Shown piece by piece: positions 7,239 to 16,135 of a DNA stretch of 64,000 nt. The position numbers were made by a program, and so were the translations under genes. A model generated the notes under the pieces. It ran no database searches, was not told where the DNA came from, and was given only the letters and a program-made list of their open reading frames with translations. The number at the start of each line of letters is the position of its first letter. The stretch's first letter is position 1. The stretch comes from Streptomyces humidus. GTDB lineage: Bacteria > Actinomycetota > Actinomycetes > Streptomycetales > Streptomycetaceae. The DNA is taken from the NCBI RefSeq assembly GCF_014649655.1, contig NZ_BMTL01000011.1:186001-250000 (forward strand), given 5' to 3'.

Positions 7239-9491
7239 GTGACACAGGCGGGGCAGGGGGAGGAGCCCCAAAAGCCGGACGAGACCATGCAGTTGAAGGT
7301 CCCCGCCTCTTTCAGGGCGGACGAGACCATGCAACTGCGGGTATCCGATATACCGGCGGTTCCGGACATGTCCGATGAGGAGGCCGACGGGAAAGCGCGT
7401 TCTTCGAAGAACAGGCGAAAGGCGCCCCGTCTCTCGCCCTTTGTCCGCGTCTGGGCCGCTATAGGCCCGCGGCTGGCTCCGCTCCTTGCTGTTCTGACGC
7501 CGTATGTGGCTCGTGTCACGCCGTACGCCCGCAGGCTGCGTCCGCTGTATCCGCGCCCCGGCCGAACCGACTGGCGGCGCTGGATACCCTCCTGGCGGCA
7601 GTGGCTCGGCGGCGTCCTCGCGTCCATAGGACTGAGCAGCATGCTCCTGGTCGTGGCCTACGCGGCCACCGACATACCGGACAACCTCAACTCCTACGCC
7701 ACCCAGCAGGACAACGTGTACTTCTGGGCCGACGGCACGCCGATGGCCCGCACCGGATGGGTCCAGCGCCAGGCGATGCCGCTGAAGGACATCCCCGAGG
7801 ACGTCCGCTGGGCGGTGCTCGCCGCCGAGAACGCCAGCTTCTACAGCGACCCCGGCATCTCCTTCAAGGGCATCAGCCGCGCCCTGTTCCGCACCATCGG
7901 CCAGGGCGACACCCAGGGCGGCTCGACGATCACCCAGCAGTACGTCAAGAACGTCTACCTGAACCAGAACCAGACGGTCAGCCGCAAGTTCACCGAGGCG
8001 ATGATCGCCCTCAAGCTCGACAACCAGATGAGCAAGGACGACATCCTCGAGGGCTACCTCAACACCAGCTGGTTCGGCCGCGGCACCTACGGCATCCAGC
8101 GCGCCGCCCAGGCCTACTACGGCAAGGACGTCAGCGAGCTCAACGCCAGCGAGGCCGCCTTCCTCGCCTCCCTGCTCAAGGGAGCCGGCCTCTACGACCC
8201 CACCCTCGGCCCGGCCAACCGCGCCCGCGCCGTCGAGCGCTGGTCGTGGACCCTGGACCGGATGGTCGACATCGGCAAGCTGTCGAAGGCCGAGCGCGCG
8301 AAGTACACCAAGTTCCCCGAGCCGCTCAAGTCCAACCCGCTGTACGACACCGGTGAGCAGAGCGACTACCTGGTGGAGCTGGCCTCCCAGTACGCCAAGA
8401 AGGCCGGCAACATCTCCGACAAGGACTACGACCTCGGCGGCTACCAGATCTACACGACGTTCGACAAGAACCGTGAGACCCAGCTCACCGACGCCGTCAC
8501 CAAGGCCCGCAAGAAGGCCCTGAAGGACGACCCGAAGAACGCCGAGAACGCGCACTTCGGCGCCTCCTCGGTGGCCTCCGACGGACGGATCCTCGCCGTC
8601 TACGGCGGCCCCGACCACCGTACGCAGGGCTACAACGAGTCCAACGCCACGACCGTCCCCGCCGGATCGGCCTTCCAGCCGTTCGTGTACGCGGCCGGTC
8701 TGGAGCACGGCGTCCACAAGACCCGCGGCGGGGACACCGAGACGGTCACCGGGCAGTCGCTGTACGACGGCGACAACCTGGTGCCCGTCACGACGCCCGA
8801 GGGCCCCTACTGGGACCGCAGCGGCAAGAAGGCGGCCGCCAAGAACGACGGCGGCAAGTCCTACGGGCAGATCTCCCTGCACCGCGCGCTGGAACTGTCG
8901 GTGAACACGCCGTTCATGCAGCTCGGCATGGACACCGGACTGGACGTCGTGCGCTCCACCGCCGAGCGGTCCGGGCTGCTGCCCTCCAGCTTCGGGGCCC
9001 AGGTGCCCGCGCTGTCCACGGGCAGCGTCACGCCCAGCGCGATCCGCATGGCGAGCGGCTACTCCACCTTCGCCGCGGGCGGCAAGCACACCGAGCCCTA
9101 CTCGGTGCGCCTGATCACCAAGAACGGCACCAAGATCGCCCTGGAGACGCCGACCGCGAACCGGGCGTTCGGCGCCGAGGTGGCCGAGGAGGTCAACTCC
9201 GCGCTCGCGGACTCCTTCCGCAGCGCCCACCCGGGCGACGTGCCCGCCTCGCAGGCGCAGTCCTCCCGGACCGGATCGCTCGGCCAGGTCACCGGTAAGG
9301 CGGGCACTACCCAGAACGACACCGCCGCCTGGTACGTCGGCACGGCCAAGACCGTGTCCACGGCGGTCGTCGTCTACCGCATCGACCTCGGCAAGAGCCT
9401 CGAACCGCTTCCCCTGAAGGGCATCGCCGGCACGGCGGACGACAGCGTTCCGTACCGCATCTGGTCAGGTGCCATGAGCCCGCTCGGCTGA
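7239..9491 (+). CDS. Class A penicillin-binding protein with non-canonical transpeptidase motifs
   Basis: 750 residues from GTG 7239, chosen for GGAGGGAGA just upstream. The cytoplasmic head carries two copies of DETMQL(K/R)V (about residues 13-36) and a basic stretch; one transmembrane helix spans about 120-145. The GT51 transglycosylase domain follows, with catalytic Glu197 in AAENASFYSDPG and GGSTITQQYVKN, then a transpeptidase-fold domain. There the expected SxxK is Ser477-Ala-Phe-Gln480, SxN is intact (Ser554-Val-Asn556), and KTG reads Lys687-Ala-Gly689. The missing SxxK lysine argues against normal DD-transpeptidation and beta-lactam acylation, while the glycan-polymerising domain looks functional. 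A NodB-like gene follows after 49 nt. Confidence 0.88.
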   Translation: MTQAGQGEEPQKPDETMQLKVPASFRADETMQLRVSDIPAVPDMSDEEADGKARSSKNRRKAPRLSPFVRVWAAIGPRLAPLLAVLTPYVARVTPYARRLRPLYPRPGRTDWRRWIPSWRQWLGGVLASIGLSSMLLVVAYAATDIPDNLNSYATQQDNVYFWADGTPMARTGWVQRQAMPLKDIPEDVRWAVLAAENASFYSDPGISFKGISRALFRTIGQGDTQGGSTITQQYVKNVYLNQNQTVSRKFTEAMIALKLDNQMSKDDILEGYLNTSWFGRGTYGIQRAAQAYYGKDVSELNASEAAFLASLLKGAGLYDPTLGPANRARAVERWSWTLDRMVDIGKLSKAERAKYTKFPEPLKSNPLYDTGEQSDYLVELASQYAKKAGNISDKDYDLGGYQIYTTFDKNRETQLTDAVTKARKKALKDDPKNAENAHFGASSVASDGRILAVYGGPDHRTQGYNESNATTVPAGSAFQPFVYAAGLEHGVHKTRGGDTETVTGQSLYDGDNLVPVTTPEGPYWDRSGKKAAAKNDGGKSYGQISLHRALELSVNTPFMQLGMDTGLDVVRSTAERSGLLPSSFGAQVPALSTGSVTPSAIRMASGYSTFAAGGKHTEPYSVRLITKNGTKIALETPTANRAFGAEVAEEVNSALADSFRSAHPGDVPASQAQSSRTGSLGQVTGKAGTTQNDTAAWYVGTAKTVSTAVVVYRIDLGKSLEPLPLKGIAGTADDSVPYRIWSGAMSPLG

Positions 9492-9540
9492 CCACCGAAC
9501 CGGGCACCCGCGCCCCCGAACCCCGGAGAATGATCCGCAC

Positions 9541-10824
9541 ATGAAGTCACCGTCGGGCCGCCGCCGCAAGGCCGTGGCAACGCACCGCCCCGCTGCCACC
9601 CATCCCGGGTTCCTGACGCTGGCCGCGCTCCTCGTCGTCGCGTCCCTCGTGGCCGGCTACCTGGTGCTCGACCGGACTTCCAACACCCAGCCGACCGCGT
9701 CCGCGGGGGACAGCAAGAAGGCGTCCGCGGACGCCGCCAAGGAGCCGGCGTGGGACGGCAAGACCCATGTCCTCGGGGACGGTTCCACCTCGTACACCGG
9801 GCCGCAGACGGGGCGGCTGAAGCCGGTCCGGCTCAAGCCCGGCGAGAAGCCCCCGCAGTTCGTGGTGTTCTCCTGGGACGGCGCACTGCAGGGCGACGAC
9901 GGTCTCTTCGAGCACTACCGCAAGCTCGGCGAGGAGTACAACGCGAACATGACCTTCTTCCTCACGGGCATCTACCTGCTGCCCAAGAGCAAGAAGGACC
10001 TGTACTCCCCGCCGCAGCACCCCGTCGGGTCGTCCGCGATCAGCTTCCCGACCGACGAACACATCCGCACCACGCTGGAGCAGCTCGGCGAGGCGTGGAA
10101 AGAAGGCAACGAGATCGGCACCCACTTCAACGGCCACTTCTGCGGAGCCAAGGGCGGCGGCTTCTGGAGCGTCGACGAGTGGAAGTCCGAGATCGACCAG
10201 TTCTACAAGTTCGTGGAGCACTGGAAGACCAACACCGGCTACACGGACATCCCGCCGCTGCCCTTCGACTTCAAGAAGGAGGTCGCCGGCGGCCGGGCGC
10301 CCTGCCTGGAGGGCCAGGCCAACCTCCTGAAGGCCGCCAAGACCTACGGCTGGCGCTATGACGCCAGCTCCTCGGGCGACTTCCAGATCTGGCCCGCGAA
10401 GAAGAACGGCCTGTGGGACTTCCCGCTCCAGGCGCTCCCGTACGACGGCGGCAAGTACCAGGGCCTGTCCATGGACTTCAACTTCCTGGCCAACCAGTCC
10501 GACGGCGAGCCCGAGGGCGACCCCGCCAAGTACCCGCAGTGGGAGCAGCAGACGCTCGACGCCTACATGGCGGGCTTCAACCGGGTCTACTACGGCAGCC
10601 GGGCCCCGCTGTTCATCGGCAACCACTTCGAGGAGTGGAACGGCGGCATCTACATGAGGGCCGTCGACGAGGTCATCAAGAACGTGTGCACCAAGAAGGG
10701 CGTCAAGTGCGTGTCCTTCAAGGAACTGTCCGACTGGATGGACGTCCAGTCCCCCGCGACGCTGGAGCGGCTGCGCAGCCTGGATCCGGCCCAGAATCCC
10801 GACTGGTCGACAGTCGTGAAGTGA
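9541..10824 (+). CDS. Membrane-anchored polysaccharide deacetylase (NodB)-like protein
   Basis: 427 residues. An N-terminal basic segment and one hydrophobic helix (about 23-42, LTLAALLVVASLVAGYLVL) anchor it outside the membrane. Residues 95-400 resemble a NodB domain: FVVFSWDGA takes the place of TFDDG (one Asp kept, the second replaced by Gly), and IGTHFNGHF supplies the HxxxH metal pair. ANMTFFLTG and RAPCLEGQ match other NodB strands. It lies 49 nt behind the PBP gene and is probably cotranscribed, suggesting peptidoglycan or wall-polymer tailoring. Loss of the second Asp makes activity uncertain. Confidence 0.7.
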   Translation: MKSPSGRRRKAVATHRPAATHPGFLTLAALLVVASLVAGYLVLDRTSNTQPTASAGDSKKASADAAKEPAWDGKTHVLGDGSTSYTGPQTGRLKPVRLKPGEKPPQFVVFSWDGALQGDDGLFEHYRKLGEEYNANMTFFLTGIYLLPKSKKDLYSPPQHPVGSSAISFPTDEHIRTTLEQLGEAWKEGNEIGTHFNGHFCGAKGGGFWSVDEWKSEIDQFYKFVEHWKTNTGYTDIPPLPFDFKKEVAGGRAPCLEGQANLLKAAKTYGWRYDASSSGDFQIWPAKKNGLWDFPLQALPYDGGKYQGLSMDFNFLANQSDGEPEGDPAKYPQWEQQTLDAYMAGFNRVYYGSRAPLFIGNHFEEWNGGIYMRAVDEVIKNVCTKKGVKCVSFKELSDWMDVQSPATLERLRSLDPAQNPDWSTVVK

Positions 10825-10830
10825 CCGGCC

Positions 10831-10872
10831 GGGGGGCGGTGTTGACGTAACCAAACCTCAACCACGCCCCCC
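10831..10872 (+). terminator. Probable intrinsic terminator after the PBP/NodB-like pair
   Basis: An 8-bp perfect stem, GGGGGGCG (10831-10838) against CGCCCCCC (10865-10872), starts 7 nt after the upstream stop. Part of the loop can pair further (GTTG/CAAC). There is no strong T-tract, as is usual in Streptomyces. Confidence 0.5.
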
Positions 10873-10946
10873 TTCACAAGAGCCACACACTCCGTGCAAG
10901 GATGCCCTCCCGGCATCCCACCGCCGGGGCAAGAGGGGAAACATCA

Positions 10947-12116
10947 GTGAAGTCAAGGAAATTGAGCGGCACGCGCCGCCGCGTCACGATACTCGGGGCA
11001 GCCGCGACCTCGGTCGTCGCCGGAGTCGCACTGCTGCCCAACTGGTCCGCGGGCGCCGCGGTCATCGACGACCCCACGGTCGACGCGCGGACCAAGGCCA
11101 CCTTCCAGCAGCTCGCCGACGCGGTCTTCACCGACCGCACGGACGCGCTGGTCACCGGCGCGCAGGGCGACCGCGCCAAGCCGCTGACCAACGGCTTCTC
11201 CGGCGGCGTCAAGCTGTCCTCCGCCACGGCCCGCACCGAGGACGCCACGCTGTCCTCCCTCGGGCAGCGCAAGGACAAGCTGGCGAAGGCCGGCGAGAAG
11301 TACAGCAAGGCCACCACCACCGTCACCCTGAACGCCACCCGCGTGACGGGCCGCACGGCCAAGGCGGACGTCACCGAGACCACGACCCTGACCTACGCGC
11401 AGGCCCGCGGCAACGCGCCGAAGAGCACCGGGTTCCAGGCCAAGCACGAGCTGACGTTCAAGGCCGACCGGCAGGGCAACTGGCAGCTCACCACCATCAA
11501 GGACACCGACCAGGGTGGCCTCGCGGTGAACACGCTGTCGAAGCCGGTCTCCGTGAAGACGGCCAAGGCCGACGACACCATGCCGAACGCCCAGCGCGCG
11601 GCGACCAGCTGGAACCCGCCCGCCGTCCCGAAGACCGGCACCGCCTACGACTACAAGGCGATGGCGGCCTACGCCGAGAAGTACGTGTACTCCTACAACA
11701 AGGACTACCCGGACTTCAACAACCACACCGCGGGCGGCGACTGCACCAACTTCGTCAGCCAGTCCCTGAAGGCCGGCGGCTGGAAGCACGTCCCGGGCTA
11801 CGTGTACGACTACACCAAGTGGTTCGGCAACGCCGACATCCAGTCGGACTCGTTCATCGGCGTCAACGAGTGGTCCTGGTTCGCGCAGAACTCCAAGCGC
11901 ACCACCCCGCTCGCCAACGTGTACCAGCTGGAGGTCGGCGACGTCCTCCAGATGGACTTCGACCGCGACGGGTCCAAGGACCACACGATGATCGTCACCG
12001 CCAAGAGCAACGGCGTCCCGTACGTGACGTACCACTCGAACAACACCCTGCGCAGGTCGGTGGCGAGCCTCGTCTCGTCCTACCCGACCGCGTACTTCTA
12101 CGCCTACCGCACCTGA
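10947..12116 (+). CDS. Secreted amidase-domain (Amidase_6) protein, Tat-like signal
   Basis: 389 residues from GTG 10947, with AGGGGAA 6 nt upstream. The signal peptide has a twin-arginine-like run (TRRRVTILGAA) and an Ala cleavage region near residue 37. Residues 40-220 are a variable helical domain. Residues 235-389 are an Amidase_6-type NlpC-like domain with the nucleophile in GGDCTNFVSQSLKAGGW and a basic His in SKDHTMIVTAK, ending in YHSNNTLRRSV and AYFYAYR. The family is predicted to cleave amide bonds in extracellular substrates. Position after two wall-enzyme genes fits a cell-envelope role, but the terminator and GTG suggest its own promoter. The last 13 nt overlap the convergent next gene. 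Confidence 0.82.
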   Translation: MKSRKLSGTRRRVTILGAAATSVVAGVALLPNWSAGAAVIDDPTVDARTKATFQQLADAVFTDRTDALVTGAQGDRAKPLTNGFSGGVKLSSATARTEDATLSSLGQRKDKLAKAGEKYSKATTTVTLNATRVTGRTAKADVTETTTLTYAQARGNAPKSTGFQAKHELTFKADRQGNWQLTTIKDTDQGGLAVNTLSKPVSVKTAKADDTMPNAQRAATSWNPPAVPKTGTAYDYKAMAAYAEKYVYSYNKDYPDFNNHTAGGDCTNFVSQSLKAGGWKHVPGYVYDYTKWFGNADIQSDSFIGVNEWSWFAQNSKRTTPLANVYQLEVGDVLQMDFDRDGSKDHTMIVTAKSNGVPYVTYHSNNTLRRSVASLVSSYPTAYFYAYRT

Positions 12117-12688
12117 TCGGACGACGGGGGCGACGAGGGAGGCCCGTTCTCCCCGAGCTCCCGTCGGCGGACCTGCTCATCCTCCGCGAGGTCGGGGTGG
12201 CGGGACCGCCAGTAGGGGTTGTCGTGCGGCAGGGCGGATCCCACCCTGCCGTACATCCCGAAGACCATCAGCAGGATCCCGATCACGAAGCTGAGCATGC
12301 AGTTCTGGATCCGGAAGGCCAGGAAGTTGTAGTCCGTCTCCAGCAGGGCCATGTTCAGGAACCCGCTGAGGATGAACAGGACGCCGAGGATCATGTTCAG
12401 CGTGGACGCGAAGTTCCCGCCGATCACCATGCCCACGAAGAGCAGCAGGCCCACGCCCACCGACAGCCAGCTGAGCGCGCCGTTGGTGTTGAGGCTCCAC
12501 ACCTGGTCCCCGCCGGTGTCGAAGAAGCCGATCTTGTCGATGACACCGAAGATCCCGAACACGAGCAGCCCCAGGCCCATGAGCCCGGCGCCGATCCGGT
12601 AGACCAGGTTCAGCCGGTGGTCGAGCGGCAGATGGTCGTCGAACCTGACACGCCGCCTGGACTCGGATCGCACCGAGTGTGTGGCCAT
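12104..12688 (-). CDS. DUF4383-like four-helix membrane protein
   Basis: 194 residues with four hydrophobic segments (about 31-50, 71-92, 95-118, 128-150), a charged N-terminus and a C-terminal hydrophilic tail rich in Ser, Pro and Glu. The pattern LVYRIGAGLMGLGLLVFG followed by NTNGALSWLSVGVGLLL and FASTLNMILGVLFILSG matches the DUF4383 family of actinobacterial membrane proteins, of unknown function. It is convergent with the amidase gene, sharing 13 bases at the 3' ends. Confidence 0.75.
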   Translation of the reverse strand: MATHSVRSESRRRVRFDDHLPLDHRLNLVYRIGAGLMGLGLLVFGIFGVIDKIGFFDTGGDQVWSLNTNGALSWLSVGVGLLLFVGMVIGGNFASTLNMILGVLFILSGFLNMALLETDYNFLAFRIQNCMLSFVIGILLMVFGMYGRVGSALPHDNPYWRSRHPDLAEDEQVRRRELGENGPPSSPPSSDQVR

Positions 12689-12889
12689 CTCCGCCTCCCG
12701 CAGGGTGAGACATGCCGGCGTGGGTCCAGCCGGCGTGGAACAAACCGACGTGGTGCTTCACGACGCGGGGCACGCCGACGTCGGGCACGACGACGTCGGC
12801 GTACCGACGTGGGACGTGCCGGTGGGGTCCTGCCCATCTCAATATCCGCCCGCCCCGCGCCGCGGGCAACGCAGGGCCTCGGCCGGGCG

Positions 12890-14287
12890 TCAGCGCCCGG
12901 CGCCGCGCTCCTCGCGGATGCGGGCCACCACGTCGGCCACCGCCCGCCGGACGGCCTCCGTCTCGGTCAGGAAGTGCCAGTAGTCGGGGTGCCGGCCCTC
13001 CAGCGTGACGACCGCCCGCTCCAGCCGGGCCACCGCGTCGTCCAGCGGACGCGCGTGCCGCGGGTCGGGAGTGCTGCGACCCGTCATGGCCAGCCGCTGG
13101 GCGTCCCGGATCGCGAACCTGGTCCGGTCGATCTCCGCCTGCGGATCCTTCTGGACGGCGTTCAGCCTGGTCAGCCTGTCCCCGGCGGCCGAGACCGCCT
13201 CGTCCGTGGTGTTCAGCAGGGCCCGCGCCGTCGACAACAGCGCCGTGGCGTCCGGCCAGCGCTGCGCGTCGCGTGCCGCCTGCGCCTCCCTCAGCCTGGC
13301 CTCGGCCTGCCGGATGTGCTCCCCGGCCTGGTCGGGCACGTGCTGGAGGTCCTGCCAGCACGCGGCCGAGAAGCGCCGCCGCAGCTCGCTCAGGATCGGC
13401 TCCACCTGCTCCGAGCGGGTCGTCAGCGCCTGCGCGCGGGTACGCAGCGAGACCAGCCGGTGGTCGGTCTCGGCTGCCCGTTCCGGCAGCCGCTGGGCCT
13501 CCGCCCGGACCGCCTCGGCCTCCCGCGAGACCCGCTCCGCCCGCTCCAGCGTGAGCGGCACCCCGTGCCGGCCCGCACCCTGGTTCAGTTTCGTCAGCTC
13601 GGGCGCCAGCGCCGCCAGCCGCGCCGCGAGATCGTCCGCCCGCAGTCCGCTCTCCCGCGCGGTGTCCAGCGCGTTCGACGCCGCCAGCAACGCCTGCCGG
13701 GCCCGCTCCACGGCGGGCGCGAGGCGGGCCAGCTGGGTCTCCGCCTTGCCGAGCAGCGGGCCCAGACCCTCGGCGAACCGGTCCAGCTCCTGCTTGACGC
13801 GCACCAGCTCGTCCTTGGCGCGGGTCAGCTCGGTGCGCGCCCGGGAGGCCGCGGCGGCCTCCAGGTCGTCCCGGTCGAGATCGACGGCGTCGACGGCGTC
13901 GATGTACTGGCTGCTGGCCTCGTCGATGCGCCTGCCGACGGCCTCGAAGCCGGACACCGCGCGGCGGGCGGCCGGGGTGTCGTCCACCGCCCTGATCGTC
14001 TCGATCGAGATCCGCAGGTCGCGCTGGGCGCTGTCCAGCTCGTAGAACGCGGTCGCCGCCGCGTCCTTCGCGGCCTGGGCCTCCGCCCGCTGTCCCTCCG
14101 CCCGCCCGCCGAACCAGCGCCGGGTGCCGCCGCCGGCGAACGCGGCGGGCAGCACGAGGGCGAGCGCGAGGGGGAGGGCGACGAGGGCCAGGGAATCTGC
14201 CAGAGCACGGGCAGGGGCATGGGCACGGTCGCGGGCATGGGCGCGCGGCTTCGACGGCGAATACGGCTGCGCTGGTGTCGCCGTCAC
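12890..14287 (-). CDS. Membrane-anchored coiled-coil protein, unknown function
   Basis: 465 residues. One N-terminal hydrophobic helix (about 31-53, LALVALPLALALVLPAAFAG) follows a His/Arg/Ala-rich head. The remainder is almost entirely alpha-helical with long heptad-type runs (RAKDELVRVKQELDRFAEGL, HIRQAEARLREAQAARDAQRW). The layout suggests an extracytoplasmic coiled coil tethered to the membrane. I do not recognise a catalytic motif. About 200 nt separate it from the DUF4383-like gene upstream in coordinate; the spacer shows only repeated GTGC/GACGTC-rich sequence. Confidence 0.6.
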   Translation of the reverse strand: MTATPAQPYSPSKPRAHARDRAHAPARALADSLALVALPLALALVLPAAFAGGGTRRWFGGRAEGQRAEAQAAKDAAATAFYELDSAQRDLRISIETIRAVDDTPAARRAVSGFEAVGRRIDEASSQYIDAVDAVDLDRDDLEAAAASRARTELTRAKDELVRVKQELDRFAEGLGPLLGKAETQLARLAPAVERARQALLAASNALDTARESGLRADDLAARLAALAPELTKLNQGAGRHGVPLTLERAERVSREAEAVRAEAQRLPERAAETDHRLVSLRTRAQALTTRSEQVEPILSELRRRFSAACWQDLQHVPDQAGEHIRQAEARLREAQAARDAQRWPDATALLSTARALLNTTDEAVSAAGDRLTRLNAVQKDPQAEIDRTRFAIRDAQRLAMTGRSTPDPRHARPLDDAVARLERAVVTLEGRHPDYWHFLTETEAVRRAVADVVARIREERGAGR

Positions 14288-14361
14288 ATCCCTCTCCCGT
14301 GCTGTGATCCGCCCTGCCAGGTGTCATTCTCCCACCCGGTGAAGACGAACACACGGGCCCT

Positions 14362-15135
14362 TCAGTTCGCTTTCGTCACCGTGACTTTGCCGTCGGTGGT
14401 GCGGGCGCTCACCACGTGCGCGCTGGAGGCGTCGCGGGGGACGGACACGTCCACTCCGCCGTCGTCGGTCTTCGTGGTCACCCGGTAGGCGGCCGCGGGC
14501 AGGGCGATCGTCACGGATCCGTCCTTGCTGACGGAGTCCACCCGGTCCGGCACGGTGCTCAGGGCAAGACGCACCGAGCCGTCCTCGGTGCGCGTGAGCA
14601 CCGAGCGCGAGGAGACCTCGGCGCGCACGGAGCCGTCCTCGGTGCGCAGGTCCAGCGGCCCGCTGGAGTCGCTGACGTGCACGGCGCCGTCCCGGGCGTG
14701 CACGCTCAGCGCCTCCCGGAAACCCCGCGCGCGGACGCTGCCGTCGTCGTCCTCGACCCTGACGGCGACGCCCCGGGGCACCTCCACGCGGTGCTTGGCG
14801 GAGCAGTCGGCGATCACGCCCGAACAGTGCACCCGCAGCGTCAGCCGGTCGTCCTTCATCGACCAGGTCACCTTCGGGCCCTCGCCGACGGTGACGGACC
14901 CCTCGAACCACCGGGTGACCGCGACCGCGCCCGTCTTCGCCGCGTCCGACGCGACGATCTCCAGCGCCGAGTCGTCCGAGTCGATCGTCAGGGTGGGGCC
15001 CTTCAGGGCGAAGGAACGGTGGTCGGGGTGTTCGTCATCGTCGGCGGAGGCGCCGCAGCCGGTGACGCCGGCGGCGAGGGCCACGACGACCGCGGGGACG
15101 AGGAACGCGCGGGCGGAAAGGGTCGTACGGGCCAT
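14362..15135 (-). CDS. DUF4097-like lipoprotein (repeat beta-helix)
   Basis: 257 residues from ATG 15135 (GGGGGAGA upstream; an ATG 36 nt earlier lacks a site). A signal peptide ends in the lipobox GVTGC, giving a lipidated Cys near residue 27. The mature part repeats short strands with DGSV or DGAV turns (VRVEDDDGSVRARG, VHARDGAVHVSD, LRTEDGSVRAEV, TRTEDGSVRLAL, VSKDGSVTIAL), typical of the DUF4097 right-handed beta-helix. It is an outward-facing lipoprotein of unknown ligand. The gene stands between the coiled-coil protein and the tRNA. Confidence 0.75.
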   Translation of the reverse strand: MARTTLSARAFLVPAVVVALAAGVTGCGASADDDEHPDHRSFALKGPTLTIDSDDSALEIVASDAAKTGAVAVTRWFEGSVTVGEGPKVTWSMKDDRLTLRVHCSGVIADCSAKHRVEVPRGVAVRVEDDDGSVRARGFREALSVHARDGAVHVSDSSGPLDLRTEDGSVRAEVSSRSVLTRTEDGSVRLALSTVPDRVDSVSKDGSVTIALPAAAYRVTTKTDDGGVDVSVPRDASSAHVVSARTTDGKVTVTKAN

Positions 15136-15292
15136 GGCGGTCTCCCCCTGGGCTGGTGACGATGCGCTCACGACCCTAGGGAGACCGGGCGCGCCGGACG
15201 ATCCGGCACGCTCCCGGACGTGGGGTGGGGTTAACCCCCCACATGCGTTTGCGGGGCACCGCCCAGGGCGATGTAGGCTGTCGACTCGTCTC

Positions 15293-15364
<72 letters not shown>

Positions 15365-15394
15365 CCGAGGAAGACGCCCGACGCCAGGCGTCGT

Positions 15395-15434
15395 CGACCG
15401 CGGCCCTCCGGAATCCTCCGGAGGGCCGCGGTCG
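15395..15434 (+). terminator. Perfect 18-bp hairpin terminator behind tRNA-Val
   Basis: Positions 15395-15412 and 15417-15434 are exact inverse complements with a 4-nt loop, beginning 30 nt after the tRNA. Because it is symmetrical it can also stop transcription arriving on the minus strand. Confidence 0.85.
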
Positions 15435-15497
15435 TCTACTCGCACCTGGCACGGCCGCACCGAGCGCGGCCGCACGGTTGCACCGACGGCCCGGCGG

Positions 15498-16034
15498 TCA
15501 GTAGTTGGCGTTGGCGAGGATCTCGCCGTCCTTGCCGTAGACGGTCACCAGGCCGTTGTCGGACTCGTAGCACGAGGCGAACGCGGAGGCGATCAGTTTG
15601 CCCTCGCCCTGATGAGGGCCCGTCAGTCCGCCGGAGAAGTCCGTGAACACCTCCGGAGCATCGAGGATGTCGTTCCGCTGCTCCGCGCCGGTGACCTTGG
15701 TGACGTGCTTGACCGCGGCCTTCTCGGTGGGCGTTCCGCTCTTGGCGACGCAGGCCTGGAACTCCTCGGCCCGGGTCCGGGAGCGCTCGGCCGGTGACTT
15801 CTCCCGCGCGGAGCTTTCGTTCGCAGAGCCTTTCTCCGCGCCGGCGACGGCCTTCTCCTTCTTGCTGTCGTCGGTCGAACCGCCGCCTCCGCTCGCCGCC
15901 ACGGCGATGACGATGACGACGAAGAGGACCAGAATGCCGGCGCACCCGAGACCGGCGATCTTGCCGACGCTTCGCTTCCTGGGCTCCTGGGGCGGGTACG
16001 GCGGCTGTGGCTGCGGCGGGTACTGCTGGCTCAT
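15498..16034 (-). CDS. Single-pass membrane protein with Pro-rich N-terminus, unknown function
   Basis: 178 residues from ATG 16034, with AGGGGG upstream; the longer frame to 16112 lacks a site. The head is QYPPQPQPPYPPQEPRKR, followed by one membrane helix (about 24-47, GLGCAGILVLFVVIVIAVAA). A Ser/Lys/Glu-rich linker leads to a small extracellular domain with two Cys (FQACVAKSG and ASCYESD), probably disulfide-bonded. This is a common Streptomyces layout of unknown role. It converges on tRNA-Val. Confidence 0.6.
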   Translation of the reverse strand: MSQQYPPQPQPPYPPQEPRKRSVGKIAGLGCAGILVLFVVIVIAVAASGGGGSTDDSKKEKAVAGAEKGSANESSAREKSPAERSRTRAEEFQACVAKSGTPTEKAAVKHVTKVTGAEQRNDILDAPEVFTDFSGGLTGPHQGEGKLIASAFASCYESDNGLVTVYGKDGEILANANY

Positions 16035-16135
16035 GGTGCCCCCTGGGGTGAACGTGACTTCCAGGTGAATAACAGGGCGAAGGAGCCGCTCGGTTGCCGC
16101 TGGGGGCGGCATTCACCCGATCGGGGTGCCCGACG

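Noticed and set aside
7176..9230. 684-residue antisense frame across the PBP gene
   Set aside because: Same reason: shadow frame, no ribosome binding site, no domain; the plus-strand PBP is certain.
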